From: Argentina anserina
Lineage: Eukaryota > Streptophyta > Magnoliopsida > Rosales > Rosaceae
Assembly (NCBI RefSeq): GCF_933775445.1
Contig: NC_065875.1
Location: 3,224,001 to 3,288,000, forward strand
Length of the DNA stretch: 64,000 bases
Direction of reading: 5' to 3'
Shown here: positions 35,426 through 46,472 of the stretch, piece after piece
How the letters are laid out: every line of letters begins with the position of its first letter
Numbering within the stretch: the first letter of the stretch is position 1
Notes under the pieces: model-generated
Told to the model about the DNA's origin: nothing
The model's database searches: none
What the model saw: the letters and a program-made list of their open reading frames with translations, nothing else
Position numbers and translations under genes: made by a program

Positions 35426-35760
35426 AGCAAATTTATTTAAAACATACATATATGGGTCTACATATATATATATATAGATGATTATCTATATATATATATA
35501 ACACTACAAAAGATAAACATATAATTATATATGATATAAACCTCAAATCACATTAATCAAATCAAATATTCAGTAAGATAAACGTAAAACGACATTGTTT
35601 TTATGAATAGTTCGGTTTTTCAGTTCGGTTTCTTATGTGCTTAAACCGGAAATAAACCAATGGATTCGGTTCGATTTTCTAAATTTCGGTTCAGTTTGTG
35701 TTCAGTTCGGTATTTTTCGGCTCGGTTTTTCGGTTCGGAAGTGCCACCCCTACCACAAAG
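34934..35760. mobile_element. hAT-type element with CGGTT-iterated arms (element 34942-35752)
   Basis: An 811-bp element flanked by a perfect 8-bp duplication CCACAAAG (34934-34941 and 35753-35760). The ends are TAGGGGTGGACTTCGG against TAGGGGTGGCACTTCC. The first ~150 and last ~160 bases are packed with TTCGGTTCGGTT-like motifs; the core (about 35180-35560) is AT-rich with long (TA)n runs. No transposase. Confidence 0.92.
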
Positions 35761-38700
35761 GAAAGAAAAAAGATAAATGGTGGAAGGCCTAAACCCCAGC
35801 GCTTCAAGGCCAAAAAAAAGGTACCTAGAAGAAACCAAGCCCAAGGCCCAACCAGCCCTTCCTTTCAATCTTCCGTGTGAGCTTGAGAAGCTCAAGCCTC
35901 CTTCTAAAGGTTAGGTTAGCACTTAAATCCTCAGAAAAAAGATTTGTCTCAGATCTAGGAGTCTTTGCGCAAAACCAAAGTTTCGTTGCAAAACACCATC
36001 GGAGGTCCAAAGCAAACCAAAGACAGCATCTGTTGCCGCCGACTAAGGAAGCTAGTCGTCAGTCTCCACCACACGTTATTAACTTCAGAGTTGAGGATTT
36101 GAGATTCGGCACGTTTAAAACAATGTTAACACCGATTGGAGTCGAGGAAACTCTGTCACCAATTGCACCTTGCTTGCCGTTGTGCGTGATCACCTATAGA
36201 AACCGACGTCGAGACGTCCTCGAGCGAGCCAGTGTGAAACCGCCGCCGTTCGTCACGAAACCTAGAAACCCTAGGTTTCAGAATGTTAGCTCCGGGAAAA
36301 TTGGAGCTTTGTTTTTTAATCGGAGGAGCTAATTGTGTCATGAGGCGATGTATCAAATTAATGTTTTGATAAGAAAATGTGAATATATTGCTGAAAAATG
36401 CGAATGTACGTTCGCATCACACAACCATAGTGATCAAAGTCTTGAGCGGTTATTGTCGAGGGTTACTTATGTGGCAAAAGAGAGAAATATTGAGTTTTGA
36501 TAAATTTAAATGGAGTTGGTCAGACGAGCTACTTGTGTTTTTTTATTAACACCATATATGTGCCAAGACACGTACACACGTGAGTCCTTATATGAGCCTT
36601 GTCCCTTTTAAGTGTTCTTTGAATAGACTAATCGCGCCTAGCGTTTGATAAGAAAGTAATGAAATGGTGCTATGCCACTGATTGACCATTTTGTTAAATT
36701 TACACAATCAATGACATAGGTTAACTTATTGGGTGCAATGTAGGCGTAAGCCCCAAATTAGATTGAGACCGAGTTGCATTTAATGACATTTCCATGAGAC
36801 ACGGTTTTCCGACATAGAGTGGTTGCTCTAATATTCAAGATAGAATCTGATGACTGAATTTTTTTTTTAAACAAGCGACGATCTGTCGTGGATAGGAAAT
36901 GTAGGATAATAACATCAACATAATCCACTAATATTAGGGTTTCGTCAAATTAATGGAACTATACAAAATAAACTAAATAAAGTATAACAATCTCAGTGTC
37001 GTAAATCATAAATTCGGAATTCAAAAGAAGAAGCACATAATTGTGAGACGAGACTCACTTATTACATAAGGAAATCACTTAATCAGAGGAAGAAGGAGGA
37101 ACCAGACCTCCGCCGTCAACCTCTACCGCCTCCACAGAAGCAGCCTCAGCCACATCAAGCTTCTGATGGGCCTTTGACTTGCGAGGCCCATATTTCAGGT
37201 GGACGCTGAGGCCCAATCTTCTCACATCCCATCTATTTGGGCTAATTGGTGGAGCCTTTGGGCCGGCCGTCTTCTCCTTTGGACTGAATAGTTGAATAAT
37301 AGTCGAGATTAAAAATTCATCAAAGATCAGTACCAAGAGCAAAATTCGAGTACGTCCGTGCCCAACGACCTGTCGTTGTGCAATCACATTGACCTTTCCC
37401 GAACATGAAATTTTGAAATGGGAAGCACGAGGCCAAATGAAGCGTTGACAACTCCACTATGTGATTCGCTATCACGATCCCCCTCAGCTCAAAACCGTGC
37501 CCAAATACGTCTCCAAAATCCAAGTACTTCATCAGAATGACACGAGCACACTCACAAGTCTAACCTTCCCACTTGTAGAGGCAATCACAGAGAACCCACA
37601 AAGCAATCTGCTCCCAACTTCTTGAACAGCCCCAAATTCAGAGCCTTTCATTTCAACCCTGCAGTTCAGCTCCCTTCAATAACTAACTGGAGAAGCTCTC
37701 AAACAGGAAGAAGAGGGCAGCAGCACAAAAGTGGGTTTGACTCATGTTCCATTCCTCATTTACTTTCTGGATTCTGTTTTGTAGGAAAGTTATGGCTTTG
37801 TTCTCAAATTGGTTTTCTTGTTTGTCTGTGTTTAAGTGTATGTGTATCCCAAGGTGAAGGTCAGGCAGCAACAAGAAGAGAAAGATGATCAGCATGCCCA
37901 TATTGATTTTTCTTCTCCAGGTTTCTTTTTTGACCCCCTCTTTTGTGAAAAATAAAATAAAATAGCAGTATTTCTGTGCTTTTAGCTCTATTTTAGTCAC
38001 GGTTAATTGTTTTGCTTATTGACATACTAGAACTGGGAATCCCAGATCCACAATTTTGAAAGGCTGCTTGTCAGTCTCATGAACATGTTTGAATTCATTT
38101 ATAACACCAAAAAACAAAAACTTTTCTTTGTAGATAATAAGTTGAAGCATGTGTAAAGAAACTTATTTTTAATTTCATCGATATTGTGATGCTGAGTATT
38201 GTGAGTAATGAACAAAGAAATGCCATTTATGATCTTTTTAGATATCAGGACTGACTTGCAGTAGCAGAGTAATGGTCTATACCTCTGGTCTTCTGAGGGG
38301 ATCAGACTTATCATTTGATCACTTTCGAATTGTAGTAAACAGGTCTTGTCTTCCCACATTAATGCCCTAGGGAAATCCTCCCCGTCATCATAACCTTGAG
38401 CTTTATAGTTTTTAGTTTTTACTTGGGCCTGTTTGTGACACTGAAACACTGAGATTATTACAACTGCTTCTCTTCATCATTCTGATTTGATGATACAGAA
38501 GCTTAGTGCAAATTACTTTTGTACTGATCTATGTATTTTTAAACAAGAGAAAATTAGAATCAGTCTGCCTGTCTTCGATTCCAGGGTAAGTTGGGGTGTG
38601 CGTATGTTTGATTTTTTTTTTTTCCTTTGGTTCTATGACAATATTCCAAGACATAAGATTTCTTAATATATTGCCTCACTAGACAAGGATTGCTTCCTTT

Positions 38701-38786
38701 TGCATTCTTCATCATATTCCTGAGTCCTGAATAATCCTGGACATTAGGTGATCTAACAGTTATCTGACCGTTATATTCCTCTATAG
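35761..38786. other. Mostly gene-free DNA, one unassigned open frame
   Basis: A moderately GC-rich block at 35780-36340 has open frames in several phases but no domain. A minus-strand frame at 37079-37387 ends with a plausible C-terminus (SPNRWDVRRLGLSVHLKYGP..DGGGLVPPSSSD) behind an AG acceptor. It could be a last exon, but I could not find partners or a family. The upstream part of the gene at 38787 may start around 37600-37920. Confidence 0.35.
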
Positions 38787-38918
38787 TGAAGGACCAAGAT
38801 GTTTCTCCAGCTACAGTTGCAAGAGTTCCAATATCTTATGTGCCAAGAGTAGCTGTGCCAACGATCTTTGTTGCTGAAGGTACAGCTTTAGTGTCACTTG
38901 TGTCTAGTAGGGAAAGAA

Positions 38919-38949
<31 letters not shown>

Positions 38950-40273
38950 GTATTTTTTGCCTTCCCCGTATTGGTTATGTTCTCAATTTCTCTTCTAGCA
39001 GAAACTAATCAAGCTCCGTCTGACCTCCCAGAAGCGGGAACTGAGTCATTTGCTGGCTATAAAGTTTGACATTTTCATCTCTCTTATTTACAGGAGTTAA
39101 GAAAGCCAATCAGATTGAAGAGATTTATAAACAAAATATAAGAGCCGGCTCAATTCCTCCCCCGCGTGCTGTCTTATCCAGTCCTGGTAATGTCTTGTCC
39201 TCCTTTATCTATATGATGCCGTACAAGTTGAGCTAATTTTTAACAAGAAACAAAATAATTTATTTCTAAACCCTGCTGAGTAACAAATTTATTAATAATA
39301 AATGTCATGTAGAAGACTAAGATAGATGTGTACATAATCTGTATAACCTTGGAATATTTATAATACTTGAAACAAATATCACTTATCAAAGTATGTCATG
39401 CATTTAGGCTTCAGGAATAATACTTATCCAGTGTTAATGTCCTGATATAGACTCCAAAACTTAATATGGACTGCTTCAGAACTACTTTTTGTAATGAATA
39501 GATACTGTAAGGAACTGTAAAGATTGGAGAGAAGACGATGGGATATGATTGAGTGTTGACTAATACAATGTTCATGGCATGCATAGTTTACTTTTACTAT
39601 TTAAGACCAAGTATTTCTTACCATACCAAGCTCCATAGGACTTATCAGAGAGGTGTATCTCTTCTCCAATGAGCACCTATGATGAAGATGTAATTTTACT
39701 GATTGAAGAAATTCGGTAAACATTTGATTTTGTAGAACTGGATAGCATCATTACCTAGTTTAAATGTATGTTTCAGGCATTAATCTATCTATGTGTACAC
39801 ATGATGGACCTTTTTACTTTCTATATGCTTTCAGACAATGATATGGTGATTGGAAACAAAAATAAGATCAAAGCACAACGACCATCGGCTCTGAAGAATC
39901 ATAGCGTTGTTCAGACTAGAAGTAAAAAAAGTATTCCACTCCACATTACTGAAAATTTTATAAAAACAAAACAATCGAAGGGGACTTTGGTTGAGAACTG
40001 TCTTTTGGAAAGGAAAGGATCAGCTTCAAAACTAACAAGTCAGATACGGCCTCCAAGAACTGGGAAACCAAGCTCTAGGGAAAAGTGAGTATTTGGTTTT
40101 ATAATGTACATTAGACGGGTGAACATACCTCAGTGACTGACTGTGATTAGAATGTAACTACCTAACTGTTTTATGGAGTAACCATTTAGATAAGTTGCTC
40201 ACATTTGTGTCAACTATACTGATATTAATTGGTTCTGCCTTTTCTGATGCAATGGCTTGTGCTTAGTTTATGA
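38787..40273 (+). CDS. Unidentified small plant gene, partly resolved exon chain
   Basis: Candidate exons 38787-38879, 39094-39186 and 39835-40084, with a tiny last exon from 40267 to a TGA at 40271-40273. The first two are 93 bases and phase-symmetric (two bases at the start, one at the end), so they join in frame to give [20 protein letters not shown], then [20 protein letters not shown], then [20 protein letters not shown]. The product is basic and Ser/Lys/Pro-rich with no recognised domain. The 5' end is unresolved. An extra open segment at 39002-39055 has a good acceptor but no GT donor in phase. A (CT)n tract lies in the intervening intron at about 38925-38949. Confidence is moderate for the exons, low for the ends. 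Confidence 0.4.
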
Positions 40274-41158
40274 GGAGACTATTCACGGAAGGGTGAAAGT
40301 TTTGCAACTATTGTGCCGTTCTACCATGGTATTATTAACTCCCTCTTCTCCTCTATGTTTTTCATCTGAACTGCTCTCCACCAAGCAAAGTAGCAAACCA
40401 CTGGATTGTGAAATCCTGTCTTTCCTTTCCTCGTATAGCTCTCCACCTGGCCTCTACCTCTGCCAATCCTCCTAGCTTTTCAGTTCAAATAACAAACCAA
40501 AAGTTCGGGCAAGATATGACTCTGTATGTATACTTCTACTCTTATTACAAAATAGCTCAGCCTGTCTCTAGATCTTTCTAACTTAAAACTTTAACACTAA
40601 CTTCATAACTGACAATGAAAACCAAGAGACTCATAACATCTAAAATTTAAAATTCTAGAATCTGGAAATTATTACTGTAACTGGCAGCTTTATTCTAAAT
40701 GAAAACAAACCAGCAACGTTTGGTTAATTAGCCGACAAATATGTGCCGAATTCCAAACGATTCTGCTTCCTCAAGTTGCGTCATCTGCAGATTTTACAGC
40801 TCCTTTGGTAATATTAATTCCCGGCAGACTCAAATTTGACTATGATGAGCTCTGAAAGAAGGTAGATAAATGAAGACCTCATTATCTTCAATTTCGCCAC
40901 TGTTAAACAAGATACAACTTAAGCTAGGGTTTCGAACTATAATTCATGGTGATAGACCTCTCGCTTCTTCAGAAATCTAACTACCCTTTATTGTAGGATC
41001 ATCAACTCTTGGACCTCCCAAGCTTGACTCGACTAGTTCCAACTTCCAAAACCTCAAAAATTTGGAAACTAAGGTTATCCAAACTCATCTGTGAAATGGA
41101 TTTCGACTAACATTTGGATTTCCCTTTGGTGTAGGTTTTAGGCTTTTAGCATTATTAG

Positions 41159-41202
<44 letters not shown>

Positions 41203-41353
41203 AAGAAACCTAACCTCTGATGTAATCATAAAACTACACCATTACGTACTGGAGTTCCTTTATTAATTCTCCCAACTCCAATTCTTTCTTCTAGGCAGAA
41301 AAAGGATTTTCCAAATTGGTTACCCTCGTCCCTTTTTTTTGAAGACTACATCA
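40274..41353. other. Intergenic and promoter of the F-box/DUF295 gene
   Basis: A plus-strand frame reading [17 protein letters not shown] at 40266-40475 might be an alternative last exon of the upstream gene. A (CT)n run of about 40 bases (41160-41200) lies about 150 bp before the start codon at 41354, a common position for 5' leader pyrimidine tracts. Confidence 0.45.
41160..41200. repeat. (CT)n microsatellite
   Basis: An uninterrupted CT dinucleotide run upstream of the F-box/DUF295 gene. Confidence 0.95.
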
Positions 41354-42601
41354 ATGGCGACTGGATACGACGGTAAAATCATACGAGGCAACATGTCAAG
41401 ATGGTCTGGATTACCGAAAGACTTATGTCAACATATCTTATCAGGATCCACTCTCAAAGGCATTAATCGATTCAAAGCAGTGTGTCCATCTTGGTCTGCT
41501 GCAGCTGATGAGATGATTAAATCACCAACCTTCACTTGTTCACCGGAAACAACGTGGCTCGTTCTTCCCGGAGACATGAACAAAGGGGAGGCCATTGATG
41601 GGTCTTCTAGGTTTTACAGCCTTGACGGAAACTTTTACAACTCCAACACCAACATGCCGGAGGAGACGAGAGAGGCCATTTGCTTTGGATCCTCTCACGG
41701 CTGGCTAGTTTTGTTGAACGACCAGCTTGATTTCATGCTGACAACTCCATTCTTACCTGGGATTCAACTATCCCTCCCACCACTCAAGACCTTTCCAGAT
41801 ATACTTAGCATTACTTATCATAAAGGTACTACTTATGCATACAATATTGTCGACCACTTCAAATTAGAGCGGAAAACCGCTATTTTGCCTATAAAAGAGG
41901 ATTTCACTTCTGTGAAGGATTTGGCAAGCAAGCTCATGAGAGCCAAGGCTGTGTTGTCTTCGCGTCCAACATTCAGCAGCAAAGACCAGATTGGAGTCAT
42001 GGTGATATACATGTTTGGACTCGAAGAGATAAGATACAACAGCCTTGCATTCTGCACAACATCTGATCATAAGTGGACAAAACTTGAGGAGCGCAAATGG
42101 TACATGGAAATCATGGGGCGTGATAACGAGTTCTTTGTCTTAATGAAAGACTACACCGTTGATGTCTGGAATTTCGGCACATCTTCCATTCCGATGAAGA
42201 AGATGGAGATAAAACCTGATGCATGTGCATTACTTGCAGGACCAACCAAAAAGTGTCACAAAGTTTACTTGATCAAAACAGCAGGGACTGGTCTAATGCT
42301 AGTAGCAATGGATTATCATATGTCACTAGATCGACTCCACGTTTATCAGATGGAAGGGGAAACTCCTGTGTGGAAGGAGGTGGAATCGATTGGGAACAAT
42401 GTCTTGGTTTTAGGTTCGAACAATTCCAGAGTAATGTCACACCATGAATCCCTACGCTGTGATAGTGATTCAATCTATTATGTGAAGAAGTCAAATTCTG
42501 GATCTTATAACTTAAAAGTGTTTAGCTTGAAAGACAAATCCAATAAAGAAGTCTGTGAACTTCCAGTCGACTTTGAACCACTAGCTTTTTCGGGATTATA
42601 A
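41354..42601 (+). CDS. F-box protein with C-terminal DUF295 domain, 415 aa
   Basis: A single-exon gene from ATG at 41354 (MATGYDGKII) to TAA at 42599-42601. The frame extends five codons further up but begins with TTG, so 41354 is the start. The F-box is at residues about 15-55 (WSGLPKDLCQHILSGSTLKGINRFKAVCPSWSAAADE). The rest has the beta-propeller-like pattern of DUF295 proteins (GSSHGWLVLLNDQLDFMLTTPFLPG near residues 110-145, the final LPVDFEPLAF). Such proteins are SCF receptor candidates in a fast-evolving plant family. Its 3' end and 3' flank recur at 60434-60712, showing a former second copy nearby. Confidence 0.9.
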   Translation: MATGYDGKIIRGNMSRWSGLPKDLCQHILSGSTLKGINRFKAVCPSWSAAADEMIKSPTFTCSPETTWLVLPGDMNKGEAIDGSSRFYSLDGNFYNSNTNMPEETREAICFGSSHGWLVLLNDQLDFMLTTPFLPGIQLSLPPLKTFPDILSITYHKGTTYAYNIVDHFKLERKTAILPIKEDFTSVKDLASKLMRAKAVLSSRPTFSSKDQIGVMVIYMFGLEEIRYNSLAFCTTSDHKWTKLEERKWYMEIMGRDNEFFVLMKDYTVDVWNFGTSSIPMKKMEIKPDACALLAGPTKKCHKVYLIKTAGTGLMLVAMDYHMSLDRLHVYQMEGETPVWKEVESIGNNVLVLGSNNSRVMSHHESLRCDSDSIYYVKKSNSGSYNLKVFSLKDKSNKEVCELPVDFEPLAFSGL

Positions 42602-43269
42602 ATCCTAGCTAGGAAGGGAAAATGCAACACCAGAGGGTCGCTTGGGAACATTATGTTGGCCTGGTATTGAGACTTGCTTAGTTCTTACTTGCTTTCCTAT
42701 CTTTATGGTGGAATGGTGAAATTGTTTTGTTTTTATAATCAAAGTTTTGCTTTTCTCTTCATTTTTCTTTCTTATTACTAATGCTCTAAATTAAGAACAT
42801 TCTGATATATGATTCTATGCATATATATGGAGTCAGTAATTTAACTTAGATTACATATCCGGTTGAGGTGATCTAACTGTGTTTAAATCTGTGAATTTGA
42901 TAGTACTTTTATGTATTGACCAAAAAAAAGATAGTACTTATATGTTGAGAGAACTAAGGTCATACAGAAGGCATAAAAAATAAATGGTTATTTATATAAA
43001 TGATAAATCACTTTAGCTTAATCAAGTTTATTAATTAATGTTTGAAAGAGATTGAGAACATAATGACATTGTATCCTACAAAATCAACCAACAAAACTAG
43101 CTATATAATACTGACCAGCCTCTTCAAGGAACCAACTCAACCAAGTAATCAAAAGAAATCAAGTTAAGATTGGAGAAGTAAGGATGCTTATAGTCACATA
43201 TAGATCTTGCATTTCTGGAATCAATGGAGGAAACTCCTTATCATCTTTTTTTTCTTCTCATGATTGTTC
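42602..43269. other. 3' flank and intergenic DNA
   Basis: The first 250 bases are the 3' UTR-like segment shared with 60480-60712. The rest is AT-rich without recognised features. Confidence 0.5.
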
Positions 43270-44500
43270 TTTCCGGCACGTCGAGGCCGTGGTCTTATTC
43301 GAGGTTGCACTGGCGGATCCAGCTGAAGCCCATGCTACAATATTCAACCCAATTTTTCAATATATTAGTGCTAATAAAAAAATATATATATAATTAGATT
43401 ATTAGCATATATTTCTTCTATATAACGGTATTCTTCTTCTTAAATTTCATAAAAAATCCTCAAGTATTTTCTTATAGTATTCTTGTCACTCTATATATTG
43501 AATATGAAACTGCAAATATGAGATATTAAGTTTCAATCTAATTAATTTGAGAAAAACATTGTTGGAGTATTTTAATTTGTCATTGATTTTTAGATTATTC
43601 ATCTACATTTATTGACACTTGTTTATATTTTTAAAGATTTTATAGACATCAATGTTTATATGGTTATATATTGTATTGACAAATTTTCTTTTTTGCCTTC
43701 GGCCAATTTCAAGCTCACCCTGTGTTCGGATCCCAGATCCGCCACTGCGAGGCTGTGGTCTTATTCGACACCCTATACTTTTCCTTCTCGATATTCATAA
43801 TGTCAACATAGCAGGACTTCCAAGGGACGCGATCGTCTTCCCCAAACCAATATCTGAACCGCTGAACGAAACTCTATCAAATTTGTGCCATACTCCTTTT
43901 GCTTCCAGAAGTCATCATCACATTCATCATTAGCCAGATTCTGCAGCTCCTTGCAAACACATGAAACTCTACCAATATCCTCTAATGGCAGCAACTTCAT
44001 AATCTTTGATTTAAGATCCAGAGGAAGATCCAAAAGGCGGCACGGTGGAGCTCGCAAACGGGCGAGTGTGACTGCACAATAAATTACTAGTAATGGCAGT
44101 GCTATCTCCTTCATCTTCACAACATTCCTAATTTTCTTAACTTGTCTCTCAAGTAATCCCACACTCACAGGAGAATTATCAGCTCTATGATTTCCCATTT
44201 TCCCCTAATAAAATCGATCATGGCAGGCACATACTTCGTCTCATCCAACAACACTACAGGGTGACGGCCACAGAAGGCCTCAACGAATGGGCTGAAATAG
44301 TGAAACACCATTGCAATTCCTTCAGTAACCTCACCACCATTCTGTGGAATCCCAGGCAAAGTATAGAGAGCAGATTTACCTGAAACCAAAGGGGGTAACG
44401 GCACAAAATCGGAATCTAAGAGGGTCGTATATACCACTTCTCTCAACGCCTTGAGATTGCCAGCAGCTTGGTTATTAGTCTGCATCCCATCGATTTCCAT
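43270..44500 (-). pseudogene. SKIP22-like F-box protein, broken
   Basis: Minus-strand remains of an F-box protein of the SKIP22 type. From ATG 44500, MEIDGMQTNNQAAG leads into a block GEVTEGIAMVFHYFSPFVEAFCGRHPV. A shift near 44196 moves the reading to the frame with VSVGLLERQVKKI and the F-box (CRLLDLPLDLKSKIMKLLPLEDIGRVSCVCKELQNLANDE..FWKQKEYG). A second shift near 43860 leads into the frame reading WFGEDDRVPWKSCY. The family's N-terminal ubiquitin-like part is missing, and a MITE (43308-43747) sits in the 3' coding part. Two frameshifts plus an insertion indicate a dead gene, unless the shifts are sequencing errors. Confidence 0.7.
43300..43755. mobile_element. hAT-type MITE in the SKIP22-like pseudogene (element 43308-43747)
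   Basis: The ends read CACTGGCGGATCCAG and, reverse-complemented from the right, CAGTGGCGGATCTGG, matching common plant hAT termini. The flanking octamers CGAGGTTG and CGAGGCTG match at 7 of 8 bases. A longer direct repeat (GAGGC.GTGGTCTTATTCGA) also flanks it, so a local duplication of coding sequence may be involved. The interior is AT-rich with no ORF. Confidence 0.7.
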
Positions 44501-44638
44501 ATTTTTCAGGTTTTCACAAAAGTGATCTATTGATTGACAAAATCCCTTGATTTTTATTTTCAACAAGAGTCATAGCTATACTCGAACTCCAAGTCTTTAT
44601 TAAAGGTCAGTGTATCTGATCCCCTAAACTAGGGGTAA

Positions 44639-44772
44639 ACTAACTTAGGGGTTGCACCTCCGAAATGGCTAAGTGTACCTCTAATGGATATTTTTGGAAG
44701 TGTAATAACTAATAAGCAATGGAGGTATACTTAGTCATTTTAGAGGTGCAAATAAAACCACTCACTAACTTA
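44639..44772. mobile_element. Small Mutator-type MITE (element 44648-44763)
   Basis: A 116-bp palindromic element: GCACCTCCGAAATGGCTAAG on the left pairs with the complement of CTTAGTCATTTTAGAGGTGC on the right. It is flanked by a perfect 9-bp repeat ACTAACTTA (44639-44647 and 44764-44772), the duplication length of Mutator elements. Non-coding. Confidence 0.8.
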
Positions 44773-45437
44773 TGTTAAATTCTAGCAAACTAATTATTTT
44801 GTCGAATAATATATCCGATGGCGGATTCAGGATTGGGAGGCAGGGTGGACTTGAATTAATTTTGTCTTTCAGGAAATTTAGAGCAATATCTATATTTAAC
44901 TAAAGAAGTTACATTTATATTATGTTAGATGTTTAAAATAGAAATGCATCCTAAACTAAGATTTAATCAATTAGTGTTAAGAATTTTTTTTGAATTGTGA
45001 GGAAAACAATTATCAAAATTCATGCTAAAACAGTGACTAAATCGAAAAAAGAGATATCTTAGAACAAATCAAGAAATATTTTAATATTAACAAAATGTTG
45101 CTACCACTGAGGTTCGAACTTGTAATAACCCTAGATTTTTGAAACGATATTTGAATTGAATTGAATTCTATAAAGTTATGAAATTCAATTAAAAGGAATT
45201 GATTGTTTGCAAACTTTACGAAACGGAAACGGAAACGTTCCGAGAACGTTTAATAAGAAAACGTTACGTTTCCGAACGAATTTATCGACTTTCGTTTCGT
45301 CGCTCGGTTGCGAAAACTTTCTTCACGAAAGTTGTAGAGCTCGTCGATACGAGTTCGTGGATATGTGACGCGTTCGAATCGGACGTCGTATGTAAAAGTT
45401 ATTAGTGACGGAAGATAGTTTCCGATTTTAAGGGGGG

Positions 45438-45445
45438 TATAAAAG
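45438..45445 (+). promoter_or_regulatory. TATA box in left LTR
   Basis: TATAAAAG directly follows the purine run AAGGGGGG. Pyrimidine-rich leader sequence starts about 40 bases downstream, as expected for an LTR promoter. The right LTR has TATAAAAA at 53099-53106. Confidence 0.65.
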
Positions 45446-46267
45446 GACATTTTGTGAAGTAGGGTTTCTATTTTCAGACCCCCCTTCTCTCTTCTCTCTC
45501 TCTCTTCCCGCCGCCCCTCTCTTTTCTCTCTCTTTTTTTCTCTCTTCCTTCCCGAGCTCTCCTTTTCTCTTCTCTCTCTCTCTCTCTCTCTCTCTCCCAC
45601 GCACCCTCCCTCTCCTCACCGACGGCAGCAGTGCCTCACCGCCGTCCCCTGCTACCACCTCAAGCACGCCGTGCCTCTGTTCGCCGCCAAGGAGCCACAA
45701 CGAAGAGGGAGCACGAAGCTCTTCACCGATTCAAGAGTTCCCGAAGGTTTTGGACTCCGATCTAGGTAATGAGGCATTTGATTCATGGTTGTGATGTTTT
45801 GGTGATGTTTTTGGATGAATTGGGAGGTTGTTGGTGGAGATCGGAGAGAGAGGTGGAAGGAGGGTTACCGCCGCCTAGAGGCGGCGCGTGAGGAGGCTAG
45901 GAATGGCCTAGGGGTAGTCGGAGGCCGTAGAAAGGTAGAGGAGGAGGAGGGGGAGAGTTTGGGCACAGCGGTGGCGTGATACGCGCCGTGTTTAGCGTCG
46001 GCGCGTGGGCCCCACGCGCGGCCCGCCGGAGGTGGCAAGTGTGCCACACGCGTCGCCACGTGCGGCGGTGTGAACATTTTTGACAGAAGGGTATTTTGGT
46101 AATTTACTGTGTACGGTAAATGTAAATGTAATTTTTATTTACTACGGTAAATGTAATTAAATTTTACCTCCGGTAAATGTAATTATAAATTACTTTCGGT
46201 AAATGTAAAAAGTAATTTGTAAAAGGTAATTAGTAAATTTTATTTACTGAGATTGTATTTACATTTA

Positions 46268-46472
46268 AATAGTACGTATACGTACAGAAATACGTATATA
46301 ATATTTATACGTACAGAAATACGTATTAATATTTATACGTACATGAATACGTATATAATATTTATACATACAGAAATACGTATTAATATTTTTTACGTAC
46401 ATGAATACGTATATAATATTTATACATACAGAAATACGTATATAATATTTATACGTACAGAAATACGTATTA
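46268..46472. repeat. Tandem array in left LTR, seven units
   Basis: Units of about 28-30 bases contain ACAGAAATACGTAT or the variant ACATGAATACGTAT followed by AATATTTATAC. Seven units can be counted before the array ends at TATTAATTGC. The right LTR has four. Confidence 0.85.

Noticed and set aside
35877..36332. 151-codon plus-strand frame
   Set aside because: A moderately GC-rich region open in several frames; no recognisable domain or homologue by eye.
41339..41353. Upstream extension of the F-box/DUF295 frame
   Set aside because: The extension begins with TTG; the first ATG is at 41354. The same reasoning moved the PPR start to 63082 and the PDLP start to 31806.
45865..46077. 70-codon minus-strand Pro/Ala-rich frame in the LTR (also 53514-53735)
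   Set aside because: It comes from the GC-rich part of the LTR; no relation to retroviral-type genes.
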